A stretch of 64,000 nt of DNA. It comes from JAGQKC01 sp965223675. GTDB lineage: Bacteria; Nitrospirota; Nitrospiria; Nitrospirales; UBA8639. The stretch's first letter is position 1. Each line of letters begins with the position of its first letter. Shown here in pieces: positions 16,759-25,122 of this stretch. Location of the stretch: the NCBI GenBank assembly GCA_965223675.1, contig OZ245013.1:248001-312000 (forward strand). The letters run 5' to 3'. The position numbers were made by a program, and so were the translations under genes. The notes below the pieces were generated by a model. That model did not search any database, was not told where the DNA came from, and worked only from the letters and a program-made list of their open reading frames with translations.

Positions 16759-17721
16759 TCACCAACCTCTTACACTCTTGGCGTATTCTACAGGAAACGC
16801 TGGTTGTTTACCAATTTCTGTCAGATTTGCGACGATTTGTCGAGGCGCACCCCAATCACTCCACAGCACCTTTTCTAACTCGAGAACCGCAAGGTTCGGA
16901 GTCAGTTGTAATAGCGCAAGGAGCGACGTATCCCAGAGCTTCGGATTTTGAAAGATTTTCTCCAAAATCGCACGCTCATAGGAGGTCCCAATCGCATCCT
17001 GTAACTCATCGAATAACTCCATCATTTGGGGTATAAATTGCCATCCGAGGTCCCACAGCACATCTGTCCTGGCCGTTAACACAGAGGTATTTGCGAGATA
17101 GCGTGTCTGATCAGAATAGCGGGTTCCGAGCGCTTCAAGTGGAAATTCTTGAGAGAGGTCCTTAACGCCATAAACAGGTATCCCATACGTCCACCCGAGT
17201 TCTTTGTCTAAGGTGATGCATCCTCCTGCTGATTGATACCCTGAATCTGTGACCCCAATGATGAAAATATGATCAGTGAATTGTGCCGTAGACCAAATAC
17301 TTCGTTGAACGGCTCTCAGGAAAAGATCTTCCGGATAGACAAAATGATCTGATGGATAGGCGACGACAAGAGCCGTCGTTTCCTTTACTCGCAGGTAGGT
17401 GAGGGATAAATACAGACTTACGACCATACCTCGATGGCGAGGTTCGGTAATAATAATGCCAGGGACACGCCCACCAAGTTGCGTGCAGGTTTCATGAAGG
17501 TACGATTTTTCGACAACGGTAATTTTACTATTGGGATGACTCAATTGGTCTGCGCGATCCCAGGTATGCTGGAGCATAGATCGAGATCCCACAAACGTAC
17601 AAAACGGTGTGGGTTTGTTGTACCCAAGCCATTGTTCAATGAACGGGCGGGCTTGGAGATTTTCTTCACCGGTGAGAATAATTGACCATACGGGAAGCTG
17701 TTCGTGTTGGGAAGTGGGCAT
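16759..17721 (-). CDS. Sugar nucleotidyltransferase-like protein with degenerate signature
   Basis: 320 residues from the ATG at 17721, with GGGGGT upstream. It resembles mannose-1-phosphate guanylyltransferases in order of motifs: SMLQHTWDRADQL near 45, EPRHRGMVVSLYLSL near 95 and VVAYPSDHFVYPEDLF near 120. These correspond to the EP..RnTA and PsDH segments of that family. The usual nucleotide-binding signature GGxGxRLxP near the N-terminus is replaced by TGEENLQARPFIEQWLG. Catalysis may therefore be lost or altered. It sits among glycogen/trehalose genes, so a sensory or accessory role there is possible. Confidence 0.7.
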   Translation of the reverse strand: MPTSQHEQLPVWSIILTGEENLQARPFIEQWLGYNKPTPFCTFVGSRSMLQHTWDRADQLSHPNSKITVVEKSYLHETCTQLGGRVPGIIITEPRHRGMVVSLYLSLTYLRVKETTALVVAYPSDHFVYPEDLFLRAVQRSIWSTAQFTDHIFIIGVTDSGYQSAGGCITLDKELGWTYGIPVYGVKDLSQEFPLEALGTRYSDQTRYLANTSVLTARTDVLWDLGWQFIPQMMELFDELQDAIGTSYERAILEKIFQNPKLWDTSLLALLQLTPNLAVLELEKVLWSDWGAPRQIVANLTEIGKQPAFPVEYAKSVRGW

Positions 17722-18498
17722 GATGACCCCCTTTCGGTGTTGACAACGACTAAATCGCAAGCATGGGAATTGTTACGTGATGATTGGCATGTTGACCCTT
17801 CTCATTTCCAATTCGATAAATACACGAGAAATCCGTTGAAGCCTCAACATCTTTCTACTCAAACATTGAAATTCCTTATCATTATTAGGAACTTCTTTAG
17901 AAAATTTTGTTTAATGAAAGGAACAGTTAATGACACCTGCCCCCATGACATACATGGGAACGACTCTCATCAATTCAATATCTTATTAGTGAGATATTGC
18001 TTTGATTTCTTGGCTTACCGTGACTGAGCGACCAGTAGGAATAAGTGCGGAGAAATGAGTATGAAAACGTAGTCTGTGTATCGAAATCCTCTTTCATCAC
18101 CATGCGACAGATGGGATATTGCTCTTCTCTTGAGTGAACAGGATGGGGGAGAATGCATCGCATGACTTGAGCCCCACTGTTGATGAGGTCATGAAAGAGT
18201 CATAATTGTCTACCAATACGCATGTGACGTCAAGTCATATGATGGGAAAATCTCGTGCCATGCCGTGAGCTCTACAATACGTGAAGAAATTGAGAGGACA
18301 GCAGCAAAAACGCAGATCTTGGTCTATACGTAATTTTTCTTGCGGTAACAACTGGAGTATGGTATCTGGAAATGAATGTCTGTTTTACGAACAAACTAAC
18401 AATTTAAAAGGAATTATTCAGTCATTGTTGTTGTAAAGAAAGGTGATATTTGCTCTTAAGATCGTGACAGGATATTTAGGGCGAACCCGACATGCATC
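17722..18498. other. Intergenic region, about 780 bp
   Basis: The longest gap without a gene in the window. It contains a 6-bp-stem hairpin at about 17942-17958 (CCCATG...CATGGG) and another near 17978-17998 (ATATCT...AGATAT). Neither has a T-tract. Short ORFs in it have no ribosome site. It precedes malQ and may carry its promoter. Confidence 0.4.
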
Positions 18499-20709
18499 AT
18501 GCCTATCATGCAGAATTCTGCAAGCTCACAGATAAATGTTCATGAATTAGCTCATCGTTACGGGATTGCTTCTTCATATACTGATGGCGTTGGCTCCACT
18601 CGTCATCTCTCCCCCGAGACACTTTTATCAATTTTGAACTCCATGGGAGTTCAAGCAGAGTCGACTGATTCAATTGTTCGAAGCCTTAACGAAGTATGTG
18701 CGTCTTCTTGGCAGCAGCTTATTGACGAAGTGCTTGTGATCGCTGAAGGCACCTTCAGACCTTCTATCGTCGTGTCCATGCCAGTAGGTTCGCCGGTGTT
18801 AGAAGATGTCAGTTTGTCATGGACTATCACGAATGAAAATCAAGAGACTCAATCGTTTTTTCAATCCGGAAAAGGTCTTCACGTTGATGAGGAGACAGTT
18901 ATCGGTGGAATACACTATGTGCGAGTTCTTCTTCCTCTTCAAGCAACGTTGGTCTTGGGATATTATTGGCTTTTTCTTACCGTCACGACTACCAATCAGT
19001 CTATTGACGCGAAGACGCTCATTATTGTGTCGCCGCTTCGCTGTCATACTCCACGCTCGCGATCTCGAAGTTTTGGGGTGAGCTTACAGCTCTATAATCT
19101 CCGGACGAATCAAAATTGGGGGATTGGGGATTTTCGAGATCTCAAAGCATTCCTGAGATGGTCAGGAAAGAATCTGGGTGCGACCACAGTTGGAGTTAGT
19201 CCTCTCCAGGACACAACGACTGGGGTGAGCAGTCCTTACTCTCCATCGAGTCGATTATTTTTTAATCCATTGTATTTAGATATCGAAGCGATTTCTGAGT
19301 TTCGTTCAACGCCTTCTTGTCAAAGACGCTTCCATAGCAAACGGTTTCAAAAAACTTTGCATGACTTACGGACGAGCGGACTGGTGCAGTATGAACGGGT
19401 CCGATCCGTCAAAACACAAATGTTAGAAAATCTTTATCGCGCCTTTAAACAGCAACATGTCAAACACAAAACATCTCGCTTTCGCACATTTGAACGCTAT
19501 TGTCTGGCCCGAGGTGAATACCTCAAACGGTATTGTCTTTTTCAGGTGTTGTCTGAACGTATAGGTTCTCCTGTTTGGCGTTATTGGCCTGAGGAATATC
19601 GAAATCCACATTCGCAGAAGGTCGTGGAATTGGTGCATGCAAGGCAGGACCGACTCCGCTACTTTCAGTATGTGCAGTGGCAATGTGAACTGCAATTAGG
19701 CGGGATTAACCGGATGGCGAAACGCCTAAATCTTGCCTGCCAGCTGTATCATGATTTACCTGTCGGTGTGCATCCTGATGGAGCTGATGCGTGGATATTT
19801 CAAGAAGAACTGGCCTCCGGGATTACGCTAGGAGCGCCTCCCGATTCTTTCAATCTTCAAGGGCAAAATTGGGGGTTAATGGCTCCTGTTCCCTGGAAGA
19901 TGCGTAAGGCCGGCTATCGATTCTTTATTGAGACACTTCGCCGAAATATGAAGTATGGAGGTATGTTGCGTATCGATCATGCCCTTGGCCTTTTTCGACT
20001 CTTTATCATTCCTGAAGGTTTGCCAGGCGATGCCGGGACGTATGTGAAAACACCTGTGGATGAGGTTCTGGCCATTTTAGCATTAGAGAGCGTAAGGTAT
20101 CAGGTGATGGTTGTGGGTGAAGATCTTGGAGCAATCACACCGGAAATACGAGGACGCTTGACGAAAGCTGGACTTCTTTCATATCGATTGATGCCCTTTG
20201 AAAAAACACAAACAGGAAAATTTCGAACGCCTAAGCAATATCCCGAGCAGGCCATCGTGTCATTTACGACACATGATCTTCCAACTTTTATCGGGTATTG
20301 GGCTGGACGTGATATCGAAACCAAAGCCCAAGCGAGTCTCTACCGGACTGAAGAACAAATTGAACAAGATTGGGACGCTCGAATGAAGGATCGTTTAGCA
20401 TTCATTCATGCGCTTGTGAAAGAAGGACTCCTGTCCAAACAGACATTGACGCGTATTCCCCTGCAGGCACCGTATGCATTCGTGAAAGCCGCTTATGCCT
20501 ATCTTGCTCGAACTCCTTGTCGAATATTGATGATCCCACTCGAAGATTTATTGGGAGAATTCGAAGCGCCAAACTTGCCAGGAGCTTCAACTGATGCGTA
20601 TCCGTCCTGGCAACTCAGGTTAAATCGGTCACTGCAAGCTTTTCGACAAGATGCACGAATTCGTTCGATGGTCAAAGTTATCCAGCGAAGTCGAAATCAA
20701 GCAGGCTAG
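18499..20709 (+). CDS. malQ: 4-alpha-glucanotransferase (amylomaltase)
   Basis: 736 residues, the long MalQ type with an N-terminal extension of about 190 residues before the GH77 barrel. It transfers maltosyl and longer segments between maltodextrins. Catalytic residues are D493 (MLRIDHALGLF), E541 (VVGEDLGAI) and D593 (TTHDLPTFIGYW). GH77 signatures SPYSPSSRLFFNPLY and GVHPDGADAW are present. The start is uncertain: ATG at 18499 and 18508 both lack good ribosome sites. It completes the glucan set with glgB, glgX and treZ. Confidence 0.95.
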   Translation: MPIMQNSASSQINVHELAHRYGIASSYTDGVGSTRHLSPETLLSILNSMGVQAESTDSIVRSLNEVCASSWQQLIDEVLVIAEGTFRPSIVVSMPVGSPVLEDVSLSWTITNENQETQSFFQSGKGLHVDEETVIGGIHYVRVLLPLQATLVLGYYWLFLTVTTTNQSIDAKTLIIVSPLRCHTPRSRSRSFGVSLQLYNLRTNQNWGIGDFRDLKAFLRWSGKNLGATTVGVSPLQDTTTGVSSPYSPSSRLFFNPLYLDIEAISEFRSTPSCQRRFHSKRFQKTLHDLRTSGLVQYERVRSVKTQMLENLYRAFKQQHVKHKTSRFRTFERYCLARGEYLKRYCLFQVLSERIGSPVWRYWPEEYRNPHSQKVVELVHARQDRLRYFQYVQWQCELQLGGINRMAKRLNLACQLYHDLPVGVHPDGADAWIFQEELASGITLGAPPDSFNLQGQNWGLMAPVPWKMRKAGYRFFIETLRRNMKYGGMLRIDHALGLFRLFIIPEGLPGDAGTYVKTPVDEVLAILALESVRYQVMVVGEDLGAITPEIRGRLTKAGLLSYRLMPFEKTQTGKFRTPKQYPEQAIVSFTTHDLPTFIGYWAGRDIETKAQASLYRTEEQIEQDWDARMKDRLAFIHALVKEGLLSKQTLTRIPLQAPYAFVKAAYAYLARTPCRILMIPLEDLLGEFEAPNLPGASTDAYPSWQLRLNRSLQAFRQDARIRSMVKVIQRSRNQAG

Positions 20710-21080
20710 CGTTGGCAAAGATGCAAATATCTGAGTGTGTAATGAACGCGGAAGACCACAGCTTGGTGTTATGGCGTCAGCGTGTCTCTCCACCGACAGT
20801 AATTTGATGACTCTTCAAGAGAAGGAAGTTGGATTATGAAGATTGAGCCTAGAGTTTGCTTGCGACTGTGATGATGGACATGCCAAGATAAGCGGTCGTA
20901 TGCGCAGATGCTAATAAATGATTGAAAATACCAATAATTTCCCTATGCGCCATCCTGACGTTCTGCGCGGTTTGCAAGACGTCAAACCTTGGAATGTATT
21001 TGGATTCGCTATAGTAGGCCTTTTACCGTTTCGGTATCACTGAATCCGCTATCATTTCAGTCTTCTCGATACTTTTTCCC
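20710..21080. other. Intergenic region, about 370 bp
   Basis: It lies between malQ and the channel gene, both on the plus strand. No ORF, RNA gene or terminator with a T-tract is seen. Confidence 0.35.
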
Positions 21081-21968
21081 ATGTTGACAGAACATACAAT
21101 GTTCCCCATGATCATTTTCCTGAGGAATACCCGTGCAGGCATGTCTGATTGGGCTGAGCGGATCACGCAGTCTTTTGCGACGAGTGTGTCGGAAGTTGCC
21201 TCTTTTCTCCCTACGATTTTAGAGGCGCTTTTATTGTTATTGCTTGGGTTTTTATTAGCCCGATTGGTCGGTGGTGCCACAACGCGACTATTGCACTTAT
21301 TTGGATTGGACCGTCTCTTGAGCAGGACGACAATACAGACATTGCTTGAACGGGCTGGCACTAAAAAACATGTTTCAGAAATTCTCGGGACAACAAGTTT
21401 TTGGCTAATCTTTCTCTTGTTTCTCATCTCAGCGTCTAAGACGGTTGGACTCGCCATCGTATCTGAAGCGTTAACGAGTTTGGCCTACTATATTCCAAAA
21501 GTTGGTATTGCCATACTTATTCTGGTCTTAGGGATGATGGCGACCAACTTTGTGCGAGAATTGATTCTACTGGCTTGCAGTACCGCCGGCATTGTTCAAG
21601 GAGCCATTGTGGCTCAAGCGTTTTATGTCGCTGGCATTCTTTTAGTTGTGGTGACGGCTATTAATGAGTTGGGAATTGACACGAGTTTGCTCAACAATAC
21701 CATTACGCTGATCGTCGCCGGTCTTATTGCTGGTGCGGCTCTGTCGTTTGGTCTTGGATCTCGGGCTGCCGTGTCGAATCTCATCGCCGCTCACTATCTT
21801 CAAAGCGTGGTTCGCGTTGGTCTTCATGTCCGGATGGATAATGTTCATGGGACGGTTGTGGCCATTACACCTGTCTCGGTGGTGTTAGAAACCGAAGAAG
21901 GCCGTGTGGTCATTCCCGCATCACAGTTCAATGAGTCAACGGCAGTCATTTCAAGCCCAGAAAATTAG
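21081..21968 (+). CDS. MscS-related (CmpX/TM-helix repeat) membrane protein
   Basis: 295 residues if the first ATG is used; an internal Met near residue 7 or 21 may be the true start. Four hydrophobic helices are visible: LPTILEALLLLLLGFLLARL, FWLIFLLFLISASKTVGLA, a segment around VGIAILILVLGMM, and residues 205-235. These match the TM-helix repeats of CmpX-type channels. The C-terminal VRVGLHVRMDNVHGTVVAITPVS and EGRVVIPASQFN match the start of the MscS beta domain. It probably gates ions at the inner membrane under osmotic stress. It is followed one base later by the MgtE-like half protein, suggesting a Mg2+/osmotic operon. Confidence 0.78.
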   Translation: MLTEHTMFPMIIFLRNTRAGMSDWAERITQSFATSVSEVASFLPTILEALLLLLLGFLLARLVGGATTRLLHLFGLDRLLSRTTIQTLLERAGTKKHVSEILGTTSFWLIFLLFLISASKTVGLAIVSEALTSLAYYIPKVGIAILILVLGMMATNFVRELILLACSTAGIVQGAIVAQAFYVAGILLVVVTAINELGIDTSLLNNTITLIVAGLIAGAALSFGLGSRAAVSNLIAAHYLQSVVRVGLHVRMDNVHGTVVAITPVSVVLETEEGRVVIPASQFNESTAVISSPEN

Positions 21969-21969
21969 G

Positions 21970-22845
21970 ATGGAACCTGAGGATCGTCTGACGCTCGGCT
22001 ATGTCCGATCACATCCGCTTGAAGCTGCCCGGCGGTTAGAAACCATGAAATCTGATCAGTCGGCGGCTTTGCTTGCCCCCTTACCGGCCGAGGATGTGGC
22101 ATTAGTGTTAGAGCATTGCTTGCCAGGTCCGGCTTCAAAGATATTATCCAATCTTACGTTACGAATGACGAGTCATATTATTACCGAACTCTCTACTTCG
22201 TCGGCCATTAGTGTGCTTCGTCAGTTTGACGATTCGCTTCGCATTGACCTGTTAGAGCGTTTAGAAAAAGCCATTGGGTCAAGCTTGCGACGCGCAATGC
22301 GGTATCCTCCGCACACGGCCGCCAATTTGGCTGATCCTCGCGTGTTAACTCTGCCTCCTGATATTACGATTGAAGAAGCGTTGACTCGCACGAAACAAGA
22401 TGTACGAAATACTACCTACTATGTGTACGTGATTGATCGGGAGACGAAACTCGAAGGTCTTGTCACGCTCAAACAGTTGATCGCGAATGATGCCGATCAT
22501 TTAATCGCGTCTCTTATGACGACCAAAGTGGTGACGTTGTCGGCAGAGGCCAGTATTGATGAGATTCTGCAACATCCACAATGGGAACGATTTCACACCT
22601 TACCGGTTGTCGATCGATGGGGAACGTTTTTAGGTGCGTTGCGATATCGCACGTTAAAAGGCATAGAACAAGAACATGTCCAAAATCCTGATCCTGGCCC
22701 ATTGAGTCAAGCCTTGATCCAACTTTGGGAAGTCTATTCCCTTGCGGGCATTGGAATCATGACAGATATGGCAAAGACTATCAGTGGACCAGAGAAGCCT
22801 CCTTCATCAGGGACATCCGTGACGTTTCGGAAGGAGAAACGCTGA
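21970..22845 (+). CDS. Soluble MgtE N-domain plus CBS-pair protein lacking the transport domain
   Basis: 291 residues. Residues 1-110 form the helical MgtE N superhelix (LPAEDVALVLEHCLPG, ITELSTSSAISVLRQFD). Residues 115-245 hold a CBS pair (ADPRVLTLPPDITIEEAL, MTTKVVTLSAEASIDEIL). The membrane domain is absent and the remaining 45 residues are not hydrophobic helices. It starts one base after the channel gene stop. Its TGA overlaps the ATG of the full mgtE by one base, so the two are translationally coupled. In MgtE this cytosolic half senses Mg2+ and nucleotides and closes the pore. A free copy may regulate or pair with MgtE. Confidence 0.82.
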   Translation: MEPEDRLTLGYVRSHPLEAARRLETMKSDQSAALLAPLPAEDVALVLEHCLPGPASKILSNLTLRMTSHIITELSTSSAISVLRQFDDSLRIDLLERLEKAIGSSLRRAMRYPPHTAANLADPRVLTLPPDITIEEALTRTKQDVRNTTYYVYVIDRETKLEGLVTLKQLIANDADHLIASLMTTKVVTLSAEASIDEILQHPQWERFHTLPVVDRWGTFLGALRYRTLKGIEQEHVQNPDPGPLSQALIQLWEVYSLAGIGIMTDMAKTISGPEKPPSSGTSVTFRKEKR

Positions 22846-24140
22846 TGTCGCAACATATCATGCACGAGGCATTTTTTACAGATTATCATGAGGAAGCCGC
22901 ACAAATACTTGAAACCTTTCCGATCCCAGACATTCTTCGGATGCTTCAATCAACGAGTGGGAAAAATGCCGCCAATCTTCTATCCTGTCTCAGTCCTTCG
23001 CTTGCCGCAGAGATCATGACGGTGATGCCGACTGATCTTCTCTCGAAGACATTGGCTGAATTGTCTCCAACGATCGCTGCCTCATTGCTGCATCGTGTAG
23101 ATGAAGACTTCCAGATCGCTATTCTTCATCGAATACCATCAACGCATGCCAATGAAATTCGCGCTCATATGGAATATCCTGCTGAAAGTGTAGGAAGTTT
23201 GATGGATCCTACAGCCTTTGCTCTTCCTGAAGATTTCTCTGTGGAGGACGCGATTTCGGAGGTTCGCAATCGAGCTTCCAAAGATATCCATGATCTCTAT
23301 GTTATTGATCGGACTCACAAGCTTGTTGGAAAGCTCTCGCTACGGGATCTTTTGTTAGTCTCGCCTGATGAGCGACTGCAGTCTGTGATGCATCAAGACT
23401 TGCCAGCGATTCATCCTCTCGAAAATCGTGAACAAATTGTTGAACTGTTTAGTGAACGACATTTATTTACTATCCCGGTCGTAGACCTGGACGGCATTTT
23501 GCTCGGCGTGATTCGAAACGAAGATATCGTGAAGGCCAGCCAAGAAGATGCCACTGCGGACTTACAAACGATGGTCGGGGCGAGTAAAGATGAGCGCGCG
23601 CTATCTTCTGCCTGGTTTTCGGTTCGAAAACGATTGCCCTGGTTGCAGATTAATTTATTGACCGCATTTATCGCGGCGTTTGTCGTCGGGATGTTTGAAG
23701 ATACCATTGCTCAAATCACCGCATTAGCCGTACTTTTGCCTGTTGTGGCCGGACAGTCGGGAAATACCGGCGCTCAATCGCTGGCCGTCGTCATGCGAGG
23801 ACTAGCCTTACGGGATATCCGTCCCTCGCAATGGCTGAAAGTGAGTGGAAAAGAAGTGTATGTCTCATTTTTAAATGGGATCGCTATCGCGTTGACGGCT
23901 TGTATTGCTGTGGCTCTCTGGAGTCATTCAGTGGGGCTTACAATCGTGATTGGTATATCGATGGTCGTCTCGATGGTTATCGCGGGTTTATCCGGAGCGA
24001 TTATTCCTTTAACGTTGAAGGCCCTCAAGCAAGATCCTGCACAATCTTCTTCTATTGTCCTGACCACGATTACCGACGTGGTTGGATTCTTTAGTTTCCT
24101 TGGCCTCGCGACCGTCTTTTCTCAATTCCTCGAGTTTTAA
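22845..24140 (+). CDS. mgtE: Magnesium transporter MgtE
   Basis: 431 residues from the ATG at 22845, preceded by AAGGAG. Domains in order: N superhelix (about 10-110), CBS pair (about 115-245), and a five-helix membrane domain (about 275-431) with the pore motif PVVAGQSGNTGAQSLAV. It moves Mg2+ across the inner membrane as a homodimer gated by cytosolic Mg2+. It is coupled by a one-base overlap to the preceding half-MgtE protein. A separate CBS-domain gene follows 164 bp later. Confidence 0.93.
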   Translation: MSQHIMHEAFFTDYHEEAAQILETFPIPDILRMLQSTSGKNAANLLSCLSPSLAAEIMTVMPTDLLSKTLAELSPTIAASLLHRVDEDFQIAILHRIPSTHANEIRAHMEYPAESVGSLMDPTAFALPEDFSVEDAISEVRNRASKDIHDLYVIDRTHKLVGKLSLRDLLLVSPDERLQSVMHQDLPAIHPLENREQIVELFSERHLFTIPVVDLDGILLGVIRNEDIVKASQEDATADLQTMVGASKDERALSSAWFSVRKRLPWLQINLLTAFIAAFVVGMFEDTIAQITALAVLLPVVAGQSGNTGAQSLAVVMRGLALRDIRPSQWLKVSGKEVYVSFLNGIAIALTACIAVALWSHSVGLTIVIGISMVVSMVIAGLSGAIIPLTLKALKQDPAQSSSIVLTTITDVVGFFSFLGLATVFSQFLEF

Positions 24141-24304
24141 CCCGCTTTCCGAAATCCCGTGGCCTCTTACAGGATGGTGAATTTCTCACCTATGGCTATT
24201 GATTTGCACCAAAATGTGAATTTTGAATCGCTGGTTATTGCCTGTCCATGACGTCCTGAGATACTATTCAGTCGTTAATAATTATCGTTATAATAGGAGG
24301 CGCT

Positions 24305-25069
24305 ATGGAAACGACGGTCAATCGTACCAAACAAGAAGTCCCTCTCGATCGTGACATTGAACGCTTACGGAACCAATTGTCTGTTTTGAAGGGCTATTTG
24401 AGGATTGAGCCTTCTTCTGAAGATTTACTTGAGTATGATTCGAAGACCGTAGACCTGATTAGTGATATTTTAGGAAGTTCGTCTCCGATGATTGAAGCGT
24501 ATGAATATGCGACGGTTGGAGAGGCTGCTGGATTGATGAATTGGCCTGATGAAGCCCCTGAGGGTATGACTCATCAGTCGGAGAGAGAAAATTTACGGCA
24601 ACGCTTACGAATTTTGGAAAGTTGTGTCGCGGACTTGGAGGCTCGTCGGGCTGCCGCAACACAGGGAGCTCGACGAAAACAGACGTCCGGTCCCAGTGTC
24701 GCAGAATATATGTCCAAATCCATTCGTGCCATTCCAATGGATACCACACTGAAAGAGGCAGGACAAAGTTTGACGAAATGGAAAATAGGGTCATTATTGG
24801 TTCAGAGTGGAGATGAATACGTGGGATATATCACTGAGACTGAGCTCACGAAAGAGGTGGTTGGAGGAGGAGTCGATGCCTCGACGACAACCGTGAAAAC
24901 GTGTATGCGTGAGCCTGTGATCACGATTGAAAGCAGTGATGCGATCGTTGAAGCTGTGAGGTTGATGAAAGAGAAAGCCACGCGTCATTTGGCTGTGACA
25001 GAGAATGGCCATATCATTGGACTAGTGTCGGTTTCAGATGTGCTGCGCTATTACTCCGGAGTCAATTAA
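24305..25069 (+). CDS. CBS-pair protein with helical N-terminal region
   Basis: 254 residues. The start is fixed by AGGAGG six bases upstream. The N-terminal 120 residues are charged and helical with coiled-coil character (DIERLRNQLSVLKGYLR and LRQRLRILESCVADLEARRA). The C-terminal 120 residues form a CBS pair (VAEYMSKSIRAIPMDTTLKEA, VKTCMREPVITIESSDAIVEA). Such proteins bind adenine nucleotides and regulate partners. No enzymatic domain is attached. Its position after mgtE hints at a link to cation homeostasis, by inference only. Confidence 0.82.
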   Translation: METTVNRTKQEVPLDRDIERLRNQLSVLKGYLRIEPSSEDLLEYDSKTVDLISDILGSSSPMIEAYEYATVGEAAGLMNWPDEAPEGMTHQSERENLRQRLRILESCVADLEARRAAATQGARRKQTSGPSVAEYMSKSIRAIPMDTTLKEAGQSLTKWKIGSLLVQSGDEYVGYITETELTKEVVGGGVDASTTTVKTCMREPVITIESSDAIVEAVRLMKEKATRHLAVTENGHIIGLVSVSDVLRYYSGVN

Positions 25070-25122
25070 CATTTATTTTTAAACTTTACGTATATAGCAA
25101 TGAAGGGAACTTTTGTTGAATC

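Noticed and set aside
17704..18027. Plus-strand ORF of 107 codons upstream of malQ
   Set aside because: It overlaps the start of the nucleotidyltransferase-like gene antisense, lacks a ribosome site and has no recognisable motifs.
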